DNA of 44,156 bases from an uncultured Acidobacteriaceae bacterium (GTDB lineage Bacteria > Acidobacteriota > Terriglobia > Terriglobales > Acidobacteriaceae): positions 1 through 44,156 of the forward strand of contig CAIKND010000021.1 of assembly GCA_903828675.1 (NCBI GenBank), written 5' to 3'. A model generated the notes under the pieces. It did not search any database. It was not told the DNA's origin and worked only from the letters and a program-made list of their open reading frames with translations. Positions 1-8,036 of the stretch are shown piece by piece (the first letter of the stretch is position 1; each line of letters begins with the position of its first letter). Made by a program: the position numbers and the translations under genes.

Positions 1-344
1 CGGCGGGGTTCTGGAAATGGCATAAAACGGCGGGAAAAGGGAGTCGTCTTAACCGAAATCGCACCGAAAAACACACTGTCATCCGCAAACCGGCTCACCA
101 CCTGCGCGACACACTTCGAATACCTCCCCGGCAAACCGCTAAGTTGGCTTTTGCGAAAACGCTATGCCCGACACTCACCTAGAACTTTGCTATTGATCCG
201 ACCCATGAATACTGCTGCCCCGTGCCCCATTCTTGCGCCTTTTTCTGGCGCAAGAGTGGGAAGGCTCATCATTCTCTAAGGGCCGGAGCAATAACTCCAC
301 TAACTCGCAGGCTCTTTATTCTCTATTCCCAATTCCCTTCCTCT
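1..344. other. Left-edge non-coding stretch
   Basis: No convincing gene is visible. The stretch holds one palindromic repeat (222-263) and a pyrimidine-rich run with TATTC/TTCCC-like words (about 311-345) just beyond the 3' end of the minus-strand YjbQ-family gene. The reading frame that opens at 222 begins inside the palindromic repeat and then runs antisense to that gene, so I do not treat it as coding here. Confidence 0.6.
222..263. repeat. Palindromic repeat, class A (GTGCCCC...GTGGGA)
   Basis: Starts GTGCCCCATTC and ends GAGTGGGAAG. The inner arms CTTGCGCC and GGCGCAAG pair perfectly around a T-rich loop. It belongs to the dispersed class A hairpin family found in many gaps of this window. 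Confidence 0.75.
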
Positions 345-761
345 TCACTCCACCCCCAGCACCTTCACGATCACCCGCTTCCGCCGCTGCCCGTCAAACT
401 CCGCATAGAACACTTGCTGCCACGTGCCCAGATCCAACTTGCCATTGGTCACCGGCAACGTCGTTTCGTGATGCAGCAGCAGGGACTTCAGATGTGCGTC
501 CCCGTTGTCCTCGCCCGTGCGATGGTGCTTGTAATCGGGCCGCGCCGGGGCCAGCTCTTCCAGCCACGCGTCGATGTCCTCTATCAATCCGCTCTCCAGG
601 TCGTTCACATAAACCGCTGCGGTGATATGCATCGGCGAAACAAAGCACAGCCCGTCGCTTACCCCGCTGCGCTCTACAATCTGCTCCACCTCGTCGGTAA
701 TGTGCACCATCTCCCGCAGCTTCTTCGTCTCAAATACCAGATACTCCGTATGACTCTTCAT
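345..761 (-). CDS. YjbQ / UPF0047 family protein
   Basis: A 138-residue protein of the size usual for the YjbQ (UPF0047) family, which has been linked to a weak thiamine-phosphate synthase activity; its physiological role is uncertain. Visible family features are the central [15 protein letters not shown] segment, the [18 protein letters not shown] segment with its His/Asp cluster (a likely metal or phosphate site), and [19 protein letters not shown] near the C-terminus. It starts at ATG 761. It stands alone and faces away from the TPR gene that starts at 870, so the 762-869 gap must hold both promoters; that gap also contains a decayed class A palindrome (about 799-840). The family assignment is firm; the biochemical role is not. 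Confidence 0.9.
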   Translation of the reverse strand: MKSHTEYLVFETKKLREMVHITDEVEQIVERSGVSDGLCFVSPMHITAAVYVNDLESGLIEDIDAWLEELAPARPDYKHHRTGEDNGDAHLKSLLLHHETTLPVTNGKLDLGTWQQVFYAEFDGQRRKRVIVKVLGVE

Positions 762-869
762 ATCAACCTCCCGGCAAATGCCGCTGGTCTTGGGGTTTGG
801 TGCCTCATCCCATTCCGCTCATGGCGAAATGAATCGGATGCCGCGGCCCTCGACCTTTATCCTAAAGCC

Positions 870-1238
870 GTGACCGCAACCGACCTTCCCACTGCCGACA
901 TACTCTCCCAGCGCGGTCTTGATCTGCTCGCTGCCGGTTCCCCTGCCCAAGCAGCGATAGCCTTTCGCGCCGCCATCGACGCCGATCCCGCCCACGTCGA
1001 AGCGCATCACGGCCTGGTGCGCGCTCTCCGCGATGCTGGCCGCTTAGAACCCTCCATCGCCGCGGCCCTCGCCCTCACTGTCCTCACCCCCGCCGACCCG
1101 CTCGCCCACACCGCCCTCTCCATCTCCCTTCAGGCCGCGGGCCACATCCCCGAGGCTGAAGCCGCCGCCGCCCGCGCCCGCATTCTCGAGTGGAAAGTCC
1201 AGCTCCAGTCCCCGCCCTCGCAGGATCCCAAACCGTGA
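870..1238 (+). CDS. Small TPR-repeat protein
   Basis: About 122 residues, entirely made of alanine-rich helical hairpins of TPR type, for example the LSQRGLDLLAAGSPAQAAIA helix pair followed by a second unit around AHVEAHHGLVRALRDAG. The likely role is protein-protein interaction in the cytoplasm, since no signal peptide is seen. I place the start at GTG 870 because the frame further upstream runs through a repeat and antisense to the YjbQ gene; no clear Shine-Dalgarno precedes it, so the start is weak. Its stop (TGA 1236-1238) overlaps the GTG start of the next gene as GTGA, which suggests translational coupling with the DNA glycosylase-like gene. Confidence 0.6.
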   Translation: MTATDLPTADILSQRGLDLLAAGSPAQAAIAFRAAIDADPAHVEAHHGLVRALRDAGRLEPSIAAALALTVLTPADPLAHTALSISLQAAGHIPEAEAAAARARILEWKVQLQSPPSQDPKP

Positions 1239-2044
1239 ACCCCCTCCAACCGCCCGCGCCAGCCCAGCGCCTGCGCCAAATGCACAACCAGCTCGCCGCC
1301 GCATACGGACCCCAGTACTGGTGGCCGGCTCAAACTCCTTTTGAAGTGATCCTCGGCGCCTACCTCACCCAGAACACCGCCTGGAAGGCCGTCGAGCGCT
1401 CCCTCGCCAACCTGCGTGTCGCCGGCGCTCTCTCCCTCGACGGGCTCCGCGCGCTCTCGCTTGACCACCTCCGCCGCCTCATCCAGCCCAGCGGCTTTTC
1501 CACACGAAAAGCCCCTGCGCTCAAAGCTTTTGTTGCCATGCTCGACGGCGAGTTCGCCGGATCGCTTCAAGCTCTCGCGGCCGCCCCCACTCCCACGCTC
1601 CGCCGCCGTCTGCTCGCCCTTCCCGGTGTCGGTCCTGAGACCGCGGACGCCATTCTGCTTTACGCCCTCGGCCATCCCGTCCCCGTCGCCGACGAATATC
1701 TCCGCCGCATCGCCGACCGCCACCAGCTTCTCGCGCCGCTCCCCGCATCCAAACGCTACGACGCCCTAGCCGATCTCACCCGCAAGGCCTTCGCTTCCGA
1801 CCCCGCGCCCCTCCAGGCCGCCCTCTTCAACGAGTTTCACGCCCTTACCGTCGCCGTAGGCAAGGCCCATTGCGGTCGCACCGCCCGCTGCGAAGGTTGC
1901 CCTCTCCACGCCGACCTTCAACACACGAAGTTACCGCCGCCGGCTGATCGCGTAAGAACCCAGCACGGAGAAGCTGAAAGCCGGCAGCTAGAAGCTGCTT
2001 CTTCGCACTTACACCCCTCCCGGCGTAATCTGGTGAAACCATGA
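1235..2044 (+). CDS. Endonuclease III-like HhH-GPD DNA glycosylase (COG2231/MagIII type)
   Basis: About 269 residues with an HhH-GPD fold. The segment LTQNTAWKAVERSL (about 44-57) and the hairpin LPGVGPETAD (129-138) are typical of endonuclease III relatives, as is the C-terminal FNEFHALTVAVGK. The catalytic Asp is likely D153 in PVADEYLRRI. At the place where E. coli Nth has its lyase Lys120 (GVGRKTA) this protein has Glu (GVGPETA), so I infer a monofunctional base-excision glycosylase, as in the 3-methyladenine MagIII group. The iron-sulfur loop is partial: C213, C219 and C222 are present but no fourth Cys follows. The start could be GTG 1235 (overlapping the TPR stop) or GTG 1190. Its stop overlaps the next ATG as ATGA. 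Confidence 0.82.
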   Translation: MNPLQPPAPAQRLRQMHNQLAAAYGPQYWWPAQTPFEVILGAYLTQNTAWKAVERSLANLRVAGALSLDGLRALSLDHLRRLIQPSGFSTRKAPALKAFVAMLDGEFAGSLQALAAAPTPTLRRRLLALPGVGPETADAILLYALGHPVPVADEYLRRIADRHQLLAPLPASKRYDALADLTRKAFASDPAPLQAALFNEFHALTVAVGKAHCGRTARCEGCPLHADLQHTKLPPPADRVRTQHGEAESRQLEAASSHLHPSRRNLVKP

Positions 2045-2346
2045 GTCCAACCCCGCAGCAGCCCAAAATGAGTCTCGTCCAGACCCCCGACTATCGCGAG
2101 TCCTATGCCAACAGCGTCCAGGTACGCGTCAGTGTATGGGACTTCCAGCTTGTCTTTGGCCTCGCTTCCAGCGAAAGCCCTGACGAGGTCACCATCCGCA
2201 ACCACCAGGCCGTCTTTCTCAGCCCCCAGCAAGCCAAGGCCCTCTGCAACGTGCTCAGCCAGAACCTTGCCCAGTACGAGCAGGCCTTCGGAACGCTCAA
2301 CCTCGAGCCGCAAAGCCACAACTTCCCCCAAGGTCCCGTCAATTAG
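2041..2346 (+). CDS. DUF3467 family protein
   Basis: A 101-residue protein matching the DUF3467 pattern: a YANSVQVRVSVWDFQLVFG core (about 23-41), then a HQAVFLSPQQAKALCNVL segment and a closing YEQAFGTLNL. The function of this family is unknown; members are small, cytoplasmic and widespread. The ATG overlaps the stop of the glycosylase gene as ATGA, so it is the third member of a translationally coupled TPR-glycosylase-DUF3467 unit. A class A palindrome follows 24 bases after its stop. Confidence 0.85.
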   Translation: MSPTPQQPKMSLVQTPDYRESYANSVQVRVSVWDFQLVFGLASSESPDEVTIRNHQAVFLSPQQAKALCNVLSQNLAQYEQAFGTLNLEPQSHNFPQGPVN

Positions 2347-2370
2347 GCAACGGACCGGGAATTCAGTCCC

Positions 2371-2413
2371 GTGCCCCATCCATTGCGCGGCCTTTTGCGA
2401 AATGGGTGGGACA
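2371..2413. repeat. Palindromic repeat, class A
   Basis: Begins GTGCCCCATCCATTGCGCG and ends AAATGGGTGGGACAG. The arms are imperfect but the outer CCCAT/ATGGGTGGG pairing is kept. It lies between the DUF3467 gene and the glycosyltransferase gene. Confidence 0.7.
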
Positions 2414-2500
2414 GCATAAACCCAACAACCCAGACACCCGCCGTCTAGAACGGTCGGCCAGCCCAACCCCCAACCGGCCCCATTCATCAGGAGCGACCGC

Positions 2501-4123
2501 TTGCGCTTCAGTAAACTCATCGTCCCAAACCCCGACGCGCCCTTGCCCCTCTGGATGATCTTCCCCGTCCTCTTCTCGGCGCTCTACATCACTCACTTCA
2601 CGCTTCTCCGCCTCCCCTACTATTGGGACGAGGCGGGCTATTACATTCCCGCCGCATGGGACTTTTTCCGCACCGGCTCGCTCATTCCCATCACCACCCT
2701 CACCAACGCCCACCCTCCCCTGCCCAGCGTCTATCTGGCCCTCTGGTGGAAGGCCGGAGGCTTCGTGCCTGCCGTCACCCGCGAAGCCGTGCTCATGGTC
2801 GCCGCGCTCGGACTTCTTGCTGTCTGGCGGCTGGCTATGCGTCTGGTCGGTGTACCCGCCGTCGGCATCTGGACCGTTGTCCTGACCGGCCTCTATCCCA
2901 TCTGGTTTGCGCAGAGTTCGCTGGCCCACGCTGACATCTTCGCCGCCGCCTGCACACTCTGGGGACTCGTCTACGCCCTGCCCATCCGCGACCGCAAGCC
3001 CTGGGCCGCCGCCCTCTGGTTTGCCGCCGCCGCGCTCTCCAAAGAAACCTCCATCGCCATCCCGCTCACCCTGGCCGCCATGAGCATCATTGCCGCCTTG
3101 CGCGCCCGTCCCTCCTCCCGTAAGCGTCTGCTCCGCGAAGCCGCCTGGCTCTCATCCTGCATCCTTCCCCTCGCCGCCTGGTACGCCTGGCACTATTTCA
3201 AAACCGGCTTCCTCTTCGGCAATCCAGAATTCCTCCGCTACAACGCCCAGGCCAACCTCTCGCCCCTGCGCATCCTCGCCGCCTTCGGCCATCGCATCCT
3301 GCACCTCACCGCGCACATGAACCTCTTTGTGCCCGTGTCCATGACTTTTGCCGCACTGCTGCTCGCGCCCCGCCTCGATCCCGACGGCCACGACCGCTCC
3401 TCCATCGCCCCTCCCGTCCTGCGCCGCATCGGCTTGCTGCTTCTGATCAGCGCCCTCCTCTTCAGCGTCCTCGGCGGAGCCCTGCTCACCCGCTATCTGC
3501 TTCCCATGTATCCCCTCGTCCTGCTCGTGGCCGTCACCACGTTTTATCGCCGCGTCCCGTTCTGGCATGGCCTGGCCCTGTTCTCCGCAGCCGCCTTCCT
3601 CTGCGGCCTCTTCATCAATCCCCCTTACGGCTTCGCTCCTGAAGACAACCTCGCCTACGCCCACGTCGTGCGCCTTCACCAGGCCGGCATCATCCAGCTT
3701 GAACATAGCTACCCAGGCTCCATCGTGCTCAGCGCCTGGCCCATGACCGACGAGCTCACCCGCCCCGAACTCGGCTACCTCAAGCAGCCCTTTGACGTCT
3801 ATCGCCTTGAGGACTTCACCTCCGCTGAAATCGCCCGCGCCGCCCAGCAGCCGGAACGCTACTCCGCCGCCCTGGTCTTCTCCACCAAGTACGAACCGCC
3901 CAACCCGCTCCTGTCCCTCGGCGCTGGCAGCAAGGCCCTCGACGAGCGCTTCTTCGGCCTTCATCACGACATGCCCCCTGAAGCCATCGCCACCGAACTC
4001 CACGGCGCACTCGTTTGGAAGCACCAAGACCAGGGAATGTGGATCGCACTCATCCGATTCAACCGCCAAATCGAAGCCAGCCTCGACCGCAACGCGGTTA
4101 ACCCCCATCTAACCGGCAACTAG
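2501..4123 (+). CDS. GT-C membrane glycosyltransferase (GT39/ArnT-like)
   Basis: A 540-residue polytopic membrane protein with about ten hydrophobic segments. The first periplasmic loop carries YYWDEAGYYIPAAWDF, the acidic motif expected of GT-C lipid-linked-sugar transferases, followed by LTNAHPPLPSVYLALWW, the HPP-type motif of the GT39/PMT family. The middle holds AQSSLAHADIFAAA. By family it should move a sugar from a polyprenyl-phosphate donor to an acceptor on the outer face of the inner membrane; the acceptor cannot be told. The start is TTG 2501, chosen because CAGGAG (2488-2493) lies 7 bases upstream. It is the last gene of the plus-strand block and is followed by repeats. Confidence 0.85.
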   Translation: MRFSKLIVPNPDAPLPLWMIFPVLFSALYITHFTLLRLPYYWDEAGYYIPAAWDFFRTGSLIPITTLTNAHPPLPSVYLALWWKAGGFVPAVTREAVLMVAALGLLAVWRLAMRLVGVPAVGIWTVVLTGLYPIWFAQSSLAHADIFAAACTLWGLVYALPIRDRKPWAAALWFAAAALSKETSIAIPLTLAAMSIIAALRARPSSRKRLLREAAWLSSCILPLAAWYAWHYFKTGFLFGNPEFLRYNAQANLSPLRILAAFGHRILHLTAHMNLFVPVSMTFAALLLAPRLDPDGHDRSSIAPPVLRRIGLLLLISALLFSVLGGALLTRYLLPMYPLVLLVAVTTFYRRVPFWHGLALFSAAAFLCGLFINPPYGFAPEDNLAYAHVVRLHQAGIIQLEHSYPGSIVLSAWPMTDELTRPELGYLKQPFDVYRLEDFTSAEIARAAQQPERYSAALVFSTKYEPPNPLLSLGAGSKALDERFFGLHHDMPPEAIATELHGALVWKHQDQGMWIALIRFNRQIEASLDRNAVNPHLTGN

Positions 4124-4128
4124 ACCGG

Positions 4129-4160
4129 GTGCCCCGGGTCTCGCGTTTGAGACCTGGGGA
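4129..4160. repeat. Palindromic repeat, class B (GGTCTC...GAGACC)
   Basis: The sequence GTGCCCCGGGTCTCGCG, then TTTGAGACCTGGGGA, forms a hairpin with arms CCCCGGGTCTC and GAGACCTGGGG around a short loop. The same core recurs at 4263-4292 and 19300-19330. Confidence 0.75.
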
Positions 4161-4197
4161 TGTACGACACAATAGTTCCGGCAACTAAATGTAGTTC

Positions 4198-4238
4198 GGT
4201 GCCCCATCCATCCCGCGCACTTTGCGGGATGGGTGGGA
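4198..4238. repeat. Palindromic repeat, class A
   Basis: Arms CCCATCCATCCCGC and GCGGGATGGGTGGG form a 14-pair stem with one G-T wobble, around the loop GCACTTT. It is one of the best-preserved copies. Confidence 0.8.
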
Positions 4239-4262
4239 AACGACGATTCTCAACTGGCCGGG

Positions 4263-4292
4263 ATTCCCAGGTCTCGCCTTTGAGACCTGGGA
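4263..4292. repeat. Palindromic repeat, class B
   Basis: TTCCCAGGTCTC and GAGACCTGGGAA pair perfectly over 12 positions around the loop GCCTTT. Confidence 0.8.
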
Positions 4293-4358
4293 ATCCATGT
4301 AGCCAATAGGAGCGTCTATGCGCGGCGCATGCCCCAATGCCCCTCACAAATTGTCACC

Positions 4359-4532
4359 CCGCAATTTGCATAGAATTACCCTCCTTCGGCGCACAATGGT
4401 TAATAGAGGACGAAAGATGAACCCGCCCCGCAGGCCGTAAATCCTAAAGAACATCACCGCATCTGCACCCGCGCAGGCCGGAAGCTGACCCCACCCCCTC
4501 CACCACCCCTCCCACCCACCCCCCCCTACCCC
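4359..4532 (+). promoter_or_regulatory. Leader-like element, copy 1 (conserved box plus C-tract)
   Basis: The box around TTCGGCGCACAATG and TTAATAGAGGAC is shared with 32208-32274, differing at only a few positions. GAGGAC sits a few bases before ATG 4417, which opens a 7-codon frame ending at 4440. About 70 bases on, at 4489-4532, a nearly pure C tract gives a minus strand with many runs of three or more G, a classic G-quadruplex pattern. The element ends 80 bases before the TPR gene at 4615. Whether it is a leader, a transcription terminator of Rho type or a mobile repeat is not known. Confidence 0.5.
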
Positions 4533-4614
4533 GCCAAAAGCGGTGAAACTCTGAATCTGTGAACATTCCGGGCGCCCCCTTCCAGCCGCCGCGCCACTGT
4601 TCCAATCAACCTTC

Positions 4615-6300
4615 ATGCGCCGCAACGCCTATAATCAGCCTGTCGTGCATATCTCTCATTCATCACGTTTGTCCAGGTTCAGGCAGGCTTCTCTAGGTGC
4701 CGGACTCGCGTTGGTCGTGGTTCTCTCCATTGCGCCTTGCGCGCGCGCCCAGGCATCTGCGGACACCGCCGCGGCCCGTTCCGCCGCCGATCGCGGCCGC
4801 ATCCTGCTCGTGCTTCCGTTCGACAACCGTTCCGGCCAGCCCAGCCTCGAGTGGATTCGCGAAGCCGCGCCCCAGCTCCTCGGCAGCCTCTTCGCCTCGG
4901 CCGGTTTTGAGCCCATGAGCCGCGCCGACCGCATGTATGCTCTCGACCATCTCGGCCTGCCGCAGAACTTCCAACCTTCCCGCGCCAGTTCGCTCAAACT
5001 CGCCCAGACCCTCGACGCCGATTCCATCGTGGTCGGCAGCTACCTCACCGACGGAACCGCAATCGTTGCCCAGGCCCAATTTGTCGATGTGCCTCACCTC
5101 CGCATGAGCGAACCCGTCACCGCCCGTGGCGAAATGCGCGACATGATCGCCGTCTTCGACTCACTCGCCTGGAAGCTCACCCGCCAGCTCGATCCCGGTT
5201 TCAGCGTGGCCAAGGAGACGTTTATCGCCGCCGGCAAAAGCATGCGCGTAGACGCCTTCGAGCAGTACATCCGCGGAATCACCGAGCCCGATCAGGCCGA
5301 GAGCCTGCGCCATCTCGCTCAGGCCGTTAAGCTCAGCCCTGCGTATGCTCCCGCATGGATGGCTTTGGGGCGCGAGAACTTCAGCATTCAGCAGTACGAC
5401 CAGGCCGCCACCGCCTTCTCCAGGGTGGGCCGCAACGATCCTGATGGCTTGGAAGCCGGCTTCTACGGTGGTCTGTCTCTTCTCTTTTCCGGCGACTATC
5501 CAAGGGCTGAACAGGCTTTTGCCGGTGTTGCCCGCATCCTCCCTCTCGCCGAGGTCGTCAACAATCAGGCGGTCGCCGTCAGCCGTCAGGGCCACGACGC
5601 CACCGATCTCTTCGTCCAGGCCGCTGCCGCCGATGCCAGTTCTGCAGACTACCACTTCAATCTGGCCGTTAGCCTCAAGCGCCACGGGCAGACTCCCGGA
5701 GCTCTGATCGAACTGGCCCAATGCCTCAAGCTGCGCCCCAGCGACACTGAGGCCCAGGCGCTCCAGGCAGCGTGGAAGCGGCCCGCCGCGGCAGCAGGCG
5801 CCAATCCGGATGCCGAGGCTGCTCCCGATCCTCTCGAGCGCATCGTGCGCACCTTCGATGCCGTCGCCTTCCGCCAGGCTGCGCAGATGCTGGATCAGGT
5901 AGACGCTACCAAACTGGCTGCGCTCACGCCCCTTGAGCGTGCACAAAAGCTGACCGCTCAGGCCAGAGGCTTTCTTGACCGCGGCCTCCTGCTTGAAGCC
6001 GAGCGGCTCTATCAGTCCGCCGTTTCCGCCGACAGCAAACTTGCGGAGGCCCACGCCGGCATGGCCCAAGTTCGCGAGCGCACCGGCGATACCGTCGCTG
6101 CGCGCAATGAGGCCCATGCGGCAATTGATCTAAAACCGCTGGTCGATGCGTACCTTGTACTCGGCCGCCTCGATCTCGCGGCCAACAGCCTCTTCGAGGC
6201 AAACAACGAGGTGGGCGAAGCCCTCAAGCTCGACGTCACAAATCCGGCGGCGCGTGAGTTGCTTCGGCAGATCCTGGCCAAAACCGGCCAGAGGAAGTAG
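4615..6300 (+). CDS. Secreted TPR-repeat protein with TolB/CsgG-like N-terminal domain
   Basis: 561 residues. A basic N-terminus and hydrophobic stretch LGAGLALVVVLSIAPCARAQ (about 27-46) form a signal peptide ending in an ARA-Q type cleavage site. The next domain (about 60-190) opens with ILLVLPFDNRSGQPSLEWI and includes a DADSIVVGSYLTDG segment, resembling the TolB-like or CsgG-like domain that often precedes TPRs. From about 210 to the end come TPR helices, with a disordered Ala/Pro linker near 385-405. The likely location is the periplasm or outer membrane, as a scaffold. No strong Shine-Dalgarno precedes ATG 4615, so the start could lie a little further in. It is preceded by the leader-like element at 4359-4532. 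Confidence 0.75.
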   Translation: MRRNAYNQPVVHISHSSRLSRFRQASLGAGLALVVVLSIAPCARAQASADTAAARSAADRGRILLVLPFDNRSGQPSLEWIREAAPQLLGSLFASAGFEPMSRADRMYALDHLGLPQNFQPSRASSLKLAQTLDADSIVVGSYLTDGTAIVAQAQFVDVPHLRMSEPVTARGEMRDMIAVFDSLAWKLTRQLDPGFSVAKETFIAAGKSMRVDAFEQYIRGITEPDQAESLRHLAQAVKLSPAYAPAWMALGRENFSIQQYDQAATAFSRVGRNDPDGLEAGFYGGLSLLFSGDYPRAEQAFAGVARILPLAEVVNNQAVAVSRQGHDATDLFVQAAAADASSADYHFNLAVSLKRHGQTPGALIELAQCLKLRPSDTEAQALQAAWKRPAAAAGANPDAEAAPDPLERIVRTFDAVAFRQAAQMLDQVDATKLAALTPLERAQKLTAQARGFLDRGLLLEAERLYQSAVSADSKLAEAHAGMAQVRERTGDTVAARNEAHAAIDLKPLVDAYLVLGRLDLAANSLFEANNEVGEALKLDVTNPAARELLRQILAKTGQRK

Positions 6301-6372
6301 GGCATCCAACTGATTGGGCCCATGAATGCAGGAACATGTTTCATAATCGAGTTCAGTGTCAGGGCACCATAT

Positions 6373-6430
6373 CAGTCGGGCCGAAATGGCTCATAATACC
6401 GAGAGCTTTACATGCTGCGGAAAAACTCGT
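6373..6430 (+). repeat. Dispersed 58-base repeat, copy 1
   Basis: Shares CAGTCGGGCCG at its left end and GAGCTTTACATGCTGCGGAA toward its right end with 9003-9060, the middle being more diverged. The two copies lie upstream of nfeD and downstream of the slipin gene, in the same orientation. Confidence 0.7.
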
Positions 6431-6470
6431 CCGGGTAGTAGGCCGGGGATTTATCCCCGGTATAAACCCA

Positions 6471-6568
6471 GCAGAATCAACGAGGGCTTTAGCCCCTGAG
6501 GTATGCTTCTAGGGCTTTTTCCCAGAAATCAGGTCTTTTTCCGCAGCCTCTTTAGCCCCTGAGGGATT
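6471..6568. repeat. Class C repeats (GGGCTTTAGCCCCTGAGG)
   Basis: Two related words: GAGGGCTTTAGCCCCTGAGG (6482-6501) and a CTCTTTAGCCCCTGAGGGA word (6548-6566). The palindromic core GGGCTTTAGCCC is also found at 9125-9143 and 13260-13278. Confidence 0.65.
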
Positions 6569-6642
6569 ACTCCTCCCTCTACACCGTCAGAAAATGCACT
6601 GATTACGGGCTGAACTGAAAACACGTTCGAGAGGAGCACGCC

Positions 6643-7995
6643 ATGCTTCATCGCAACAATCGGTTCGTACTTCGAATTGCAATTGCCTCGGTCACAGCGG
6701 CGTTATGGGGAATCGCTGCATTTGCCCCTTCAGCCCTAGCCCAAAAGCCTGTTCCGCAAATTCCCCTTGTAGACAAGCTCGTCCTCTCTGACACCATCCA
6801 GCCCGTCAGCCAAGGCCAGCTCATCCGCGCCCTTGCCAGCGCCAACTCTGACGGCGCACACGCCCTGCTCATCGAACTCGATACGCCCGGCGGCCTGCTT
6901 GATTCCACCCGCACCATGGCGGGAGCCATTCTCGGCTCGCGCGTCCCCGTCATCGTCTATGTGTCTCCGGCGGGTGCCCGTGCCGGTTCGGCCGGCTTCT
7001 TCCTTCTCGAATCGGCGGACGTCGCCGCCATGGCTCCCGGCACCAACGCCGGCGCTGCCCACCCTGTCCTCGAATTCGGCGGTCAACCCGACGCCACCAT
7101 GAACCAGAAGATTGAGAACGACGCCGAGGCCTTCCTCCGCTCTTACGTCACCCGCCGCAACCGCAACGCCGAGGCAGCCCAGGAAGCCGTGCATTCCTCT
7201 CACTCCTACACCGCCGAGGAGGCACTCGCGCAGCACCTCATTGACCTCACCGCCACCAGCGACGCCGAACTGCTCGCAACCCTCGATGGCCGCGAAATCA
7301 CGCGCCTCGACGGCACAAAACTCACCCTCCACCTTGCCGGCGCGCACATTGAGGTTCTCCGTCCCTCGCTCCGCGATCAGCTCCTCGGCTGGCTCGTCGA
7401 CCCCAATATCGCGCTCCTCTTCCTGGTCGGTGGCGCGCTGCTCATCTACCTCGAATTCAACACACCCGGCACAGTTGTCCCCGGCGCTCTCGGTACCCTC
7501 ATGGTGCTGCTTGCCGTCTTCGCCCTCGGCCTGCTCCCCATCCGCTATGCCGCCGTTCTTCTGCTGGTCGCGGCGCTGGTCCTGCTCCTGCTTGAAGCCA
7601 AATTCGGCGGTCACGGTGTGCTCGCCGTAGCCGGCATCGTCTGCCTCACCTTTGGAACCCTCACCCTGGTCGCCGCGCCTGTGCCCGAGATGGGCGTCAA
7701 CCCCTGGGTTGCCGTTGCCGTCAGCACCGGATTCGGAGGAATCACCGTCTTCCTGGTCAGGCTGGCCGTGCGCGCGCGACAAAGGAAGGCCCTCCTCGGC
7801 GCCGACGCCATGATCGGCTGCCGCGCCACTGCCATGGAGCCCCTCGCCCCTGAAGGCCACGTCCTCGTCGAAGGAGAAATCTGGCGCGCCGTCGCCACTG
7901 AGCCAGCCTCCAAGGGAACCGCCTTGCGCGTTGTCAGCCACGAACAGAATCTGCTCCGTGTAGCCCCGGATCTGCCGCCCAATTCCACCCCATAA
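6643..7995 (+). CDS. nfeD: NfeD-type membrane serine protease (long form)
   Basis: 450 residues: a signal peptide (about 1-33), a ClpP-like protease domain, a block of membrane helices (about 250-385) and a C-terminal OB-fold NfeD domain with a [14 protein letters not shown] segment. The Ser-Lys dyad of this family can be placed at S116 in [10 protein letters not shown] and K156 in MNQKIEND, about 40 residues apart as in the archaeal homologue PH1510. [15 protein letters not shown] is the substrate-strand motif. Known members cleave the hydrophobic tail of the partner stomatin, and here the partner gene follows 41 bases later. Shine-Dalgarno GAGAGGAG supports ATG 6643. The role is membrane quality control, by family. 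Confidence 0.92.
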   Translation: MLHRNNRFVLRIAIASVTAALWGIAAFAPSALAQKPVPQIPLVDKLVLSDTIQPVSQGQLIRALASANSDGAHALLIELDTPGGLLDSTRTMAGAILGSRVPVIVYVSPAGARAGSAGFFLLESADVAAMAPGTNAGAAHPVLEFGGQPDATMNQKIENDAEAFLRSYVTRRNRNAEAAQEAVHSSHSYTAEEALAQHLIDLTATSDAELLATLDGREITRLDGTKLTLHLAGAHIEVLRPSLRDQLLGWLVDPNIALLFLVGGALLIYLEFNTPGTVVPGALGTLMVLLAVFALGLLPIRYAAVLLLVAALVLLLLEAKFGGHGVLAVAGIVCLTFGTLTLVAAPVPEMGVNPWVAVAVSTGFGGITVFLVRLAVRARQRKALLGADAMIGCRATAMEPLAPEGHVLVEGEIWRAVATEPASKGTALRVVSHEQNLLRVAPDLPPNSTP

Positions 7996-8036
7996 ACCGC
8001 ACTGGAGTACAATCCGTGCTGAGTGAGGGAACTCAA

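Larger units (their letters stand above)
4124..4614. other. Repeat-rich intergenic region ahead of a TPR gene
   Basis: 491 bases with no convincing gene. From left to right it holds a class B hairpin (4129-4160), a class A hairpin (4198-4238), another class B hairpin (4263-4292), a conserved leader-like box (4359-4421) and a C-rich tract (4489-4532). The words CCGGCAACTAAATG just before the class A hairpin recur before the class A hairpin at 12267. Confidence 0.75.
6301..6642. other. Repeat-rich intergenic region upstream of nfeD
   Basis: 342 bases without a gene. It holds a roughly 58-base block (6373-6430) that recurs at 9003-9060, a perfect palindrome CCGGGGATTTATCCCCGG (6443-6460), and two class C GGCTTTAGCCCCTGAGG-type words (6482-6501 and 6549-6565). 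The nfeD Shine-Dalgarno GAGAGGAG lies just before 6643. Confidence 0.7.

Noticed and set aside
222..869. N-terminal two-thirds of a long frame running into the TPR gene
   Set aside because: It begins inside a palindromic repeat, lies antisense to the well-supported YjbQ gene, and has no protein-like features before the TPR part.
3152..4108. 318-codon minus-strand frame over the glycosyltransferase
   Set aside because: Composition is that of an antisense shadow; the plus-strand membrane protein is convincing.
4344..4625. 93-codon minus-strand frame with Gly/Trp runs
   Set aside because: It reads the G-rich strand of the C-tract and has no ribosome site.
6736..7941. 401-codon minus-strand frame over nfeD
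   Set aside because: Low-complexity Gly/Glu/Asp shadow of the nfeD gene, with no domain.
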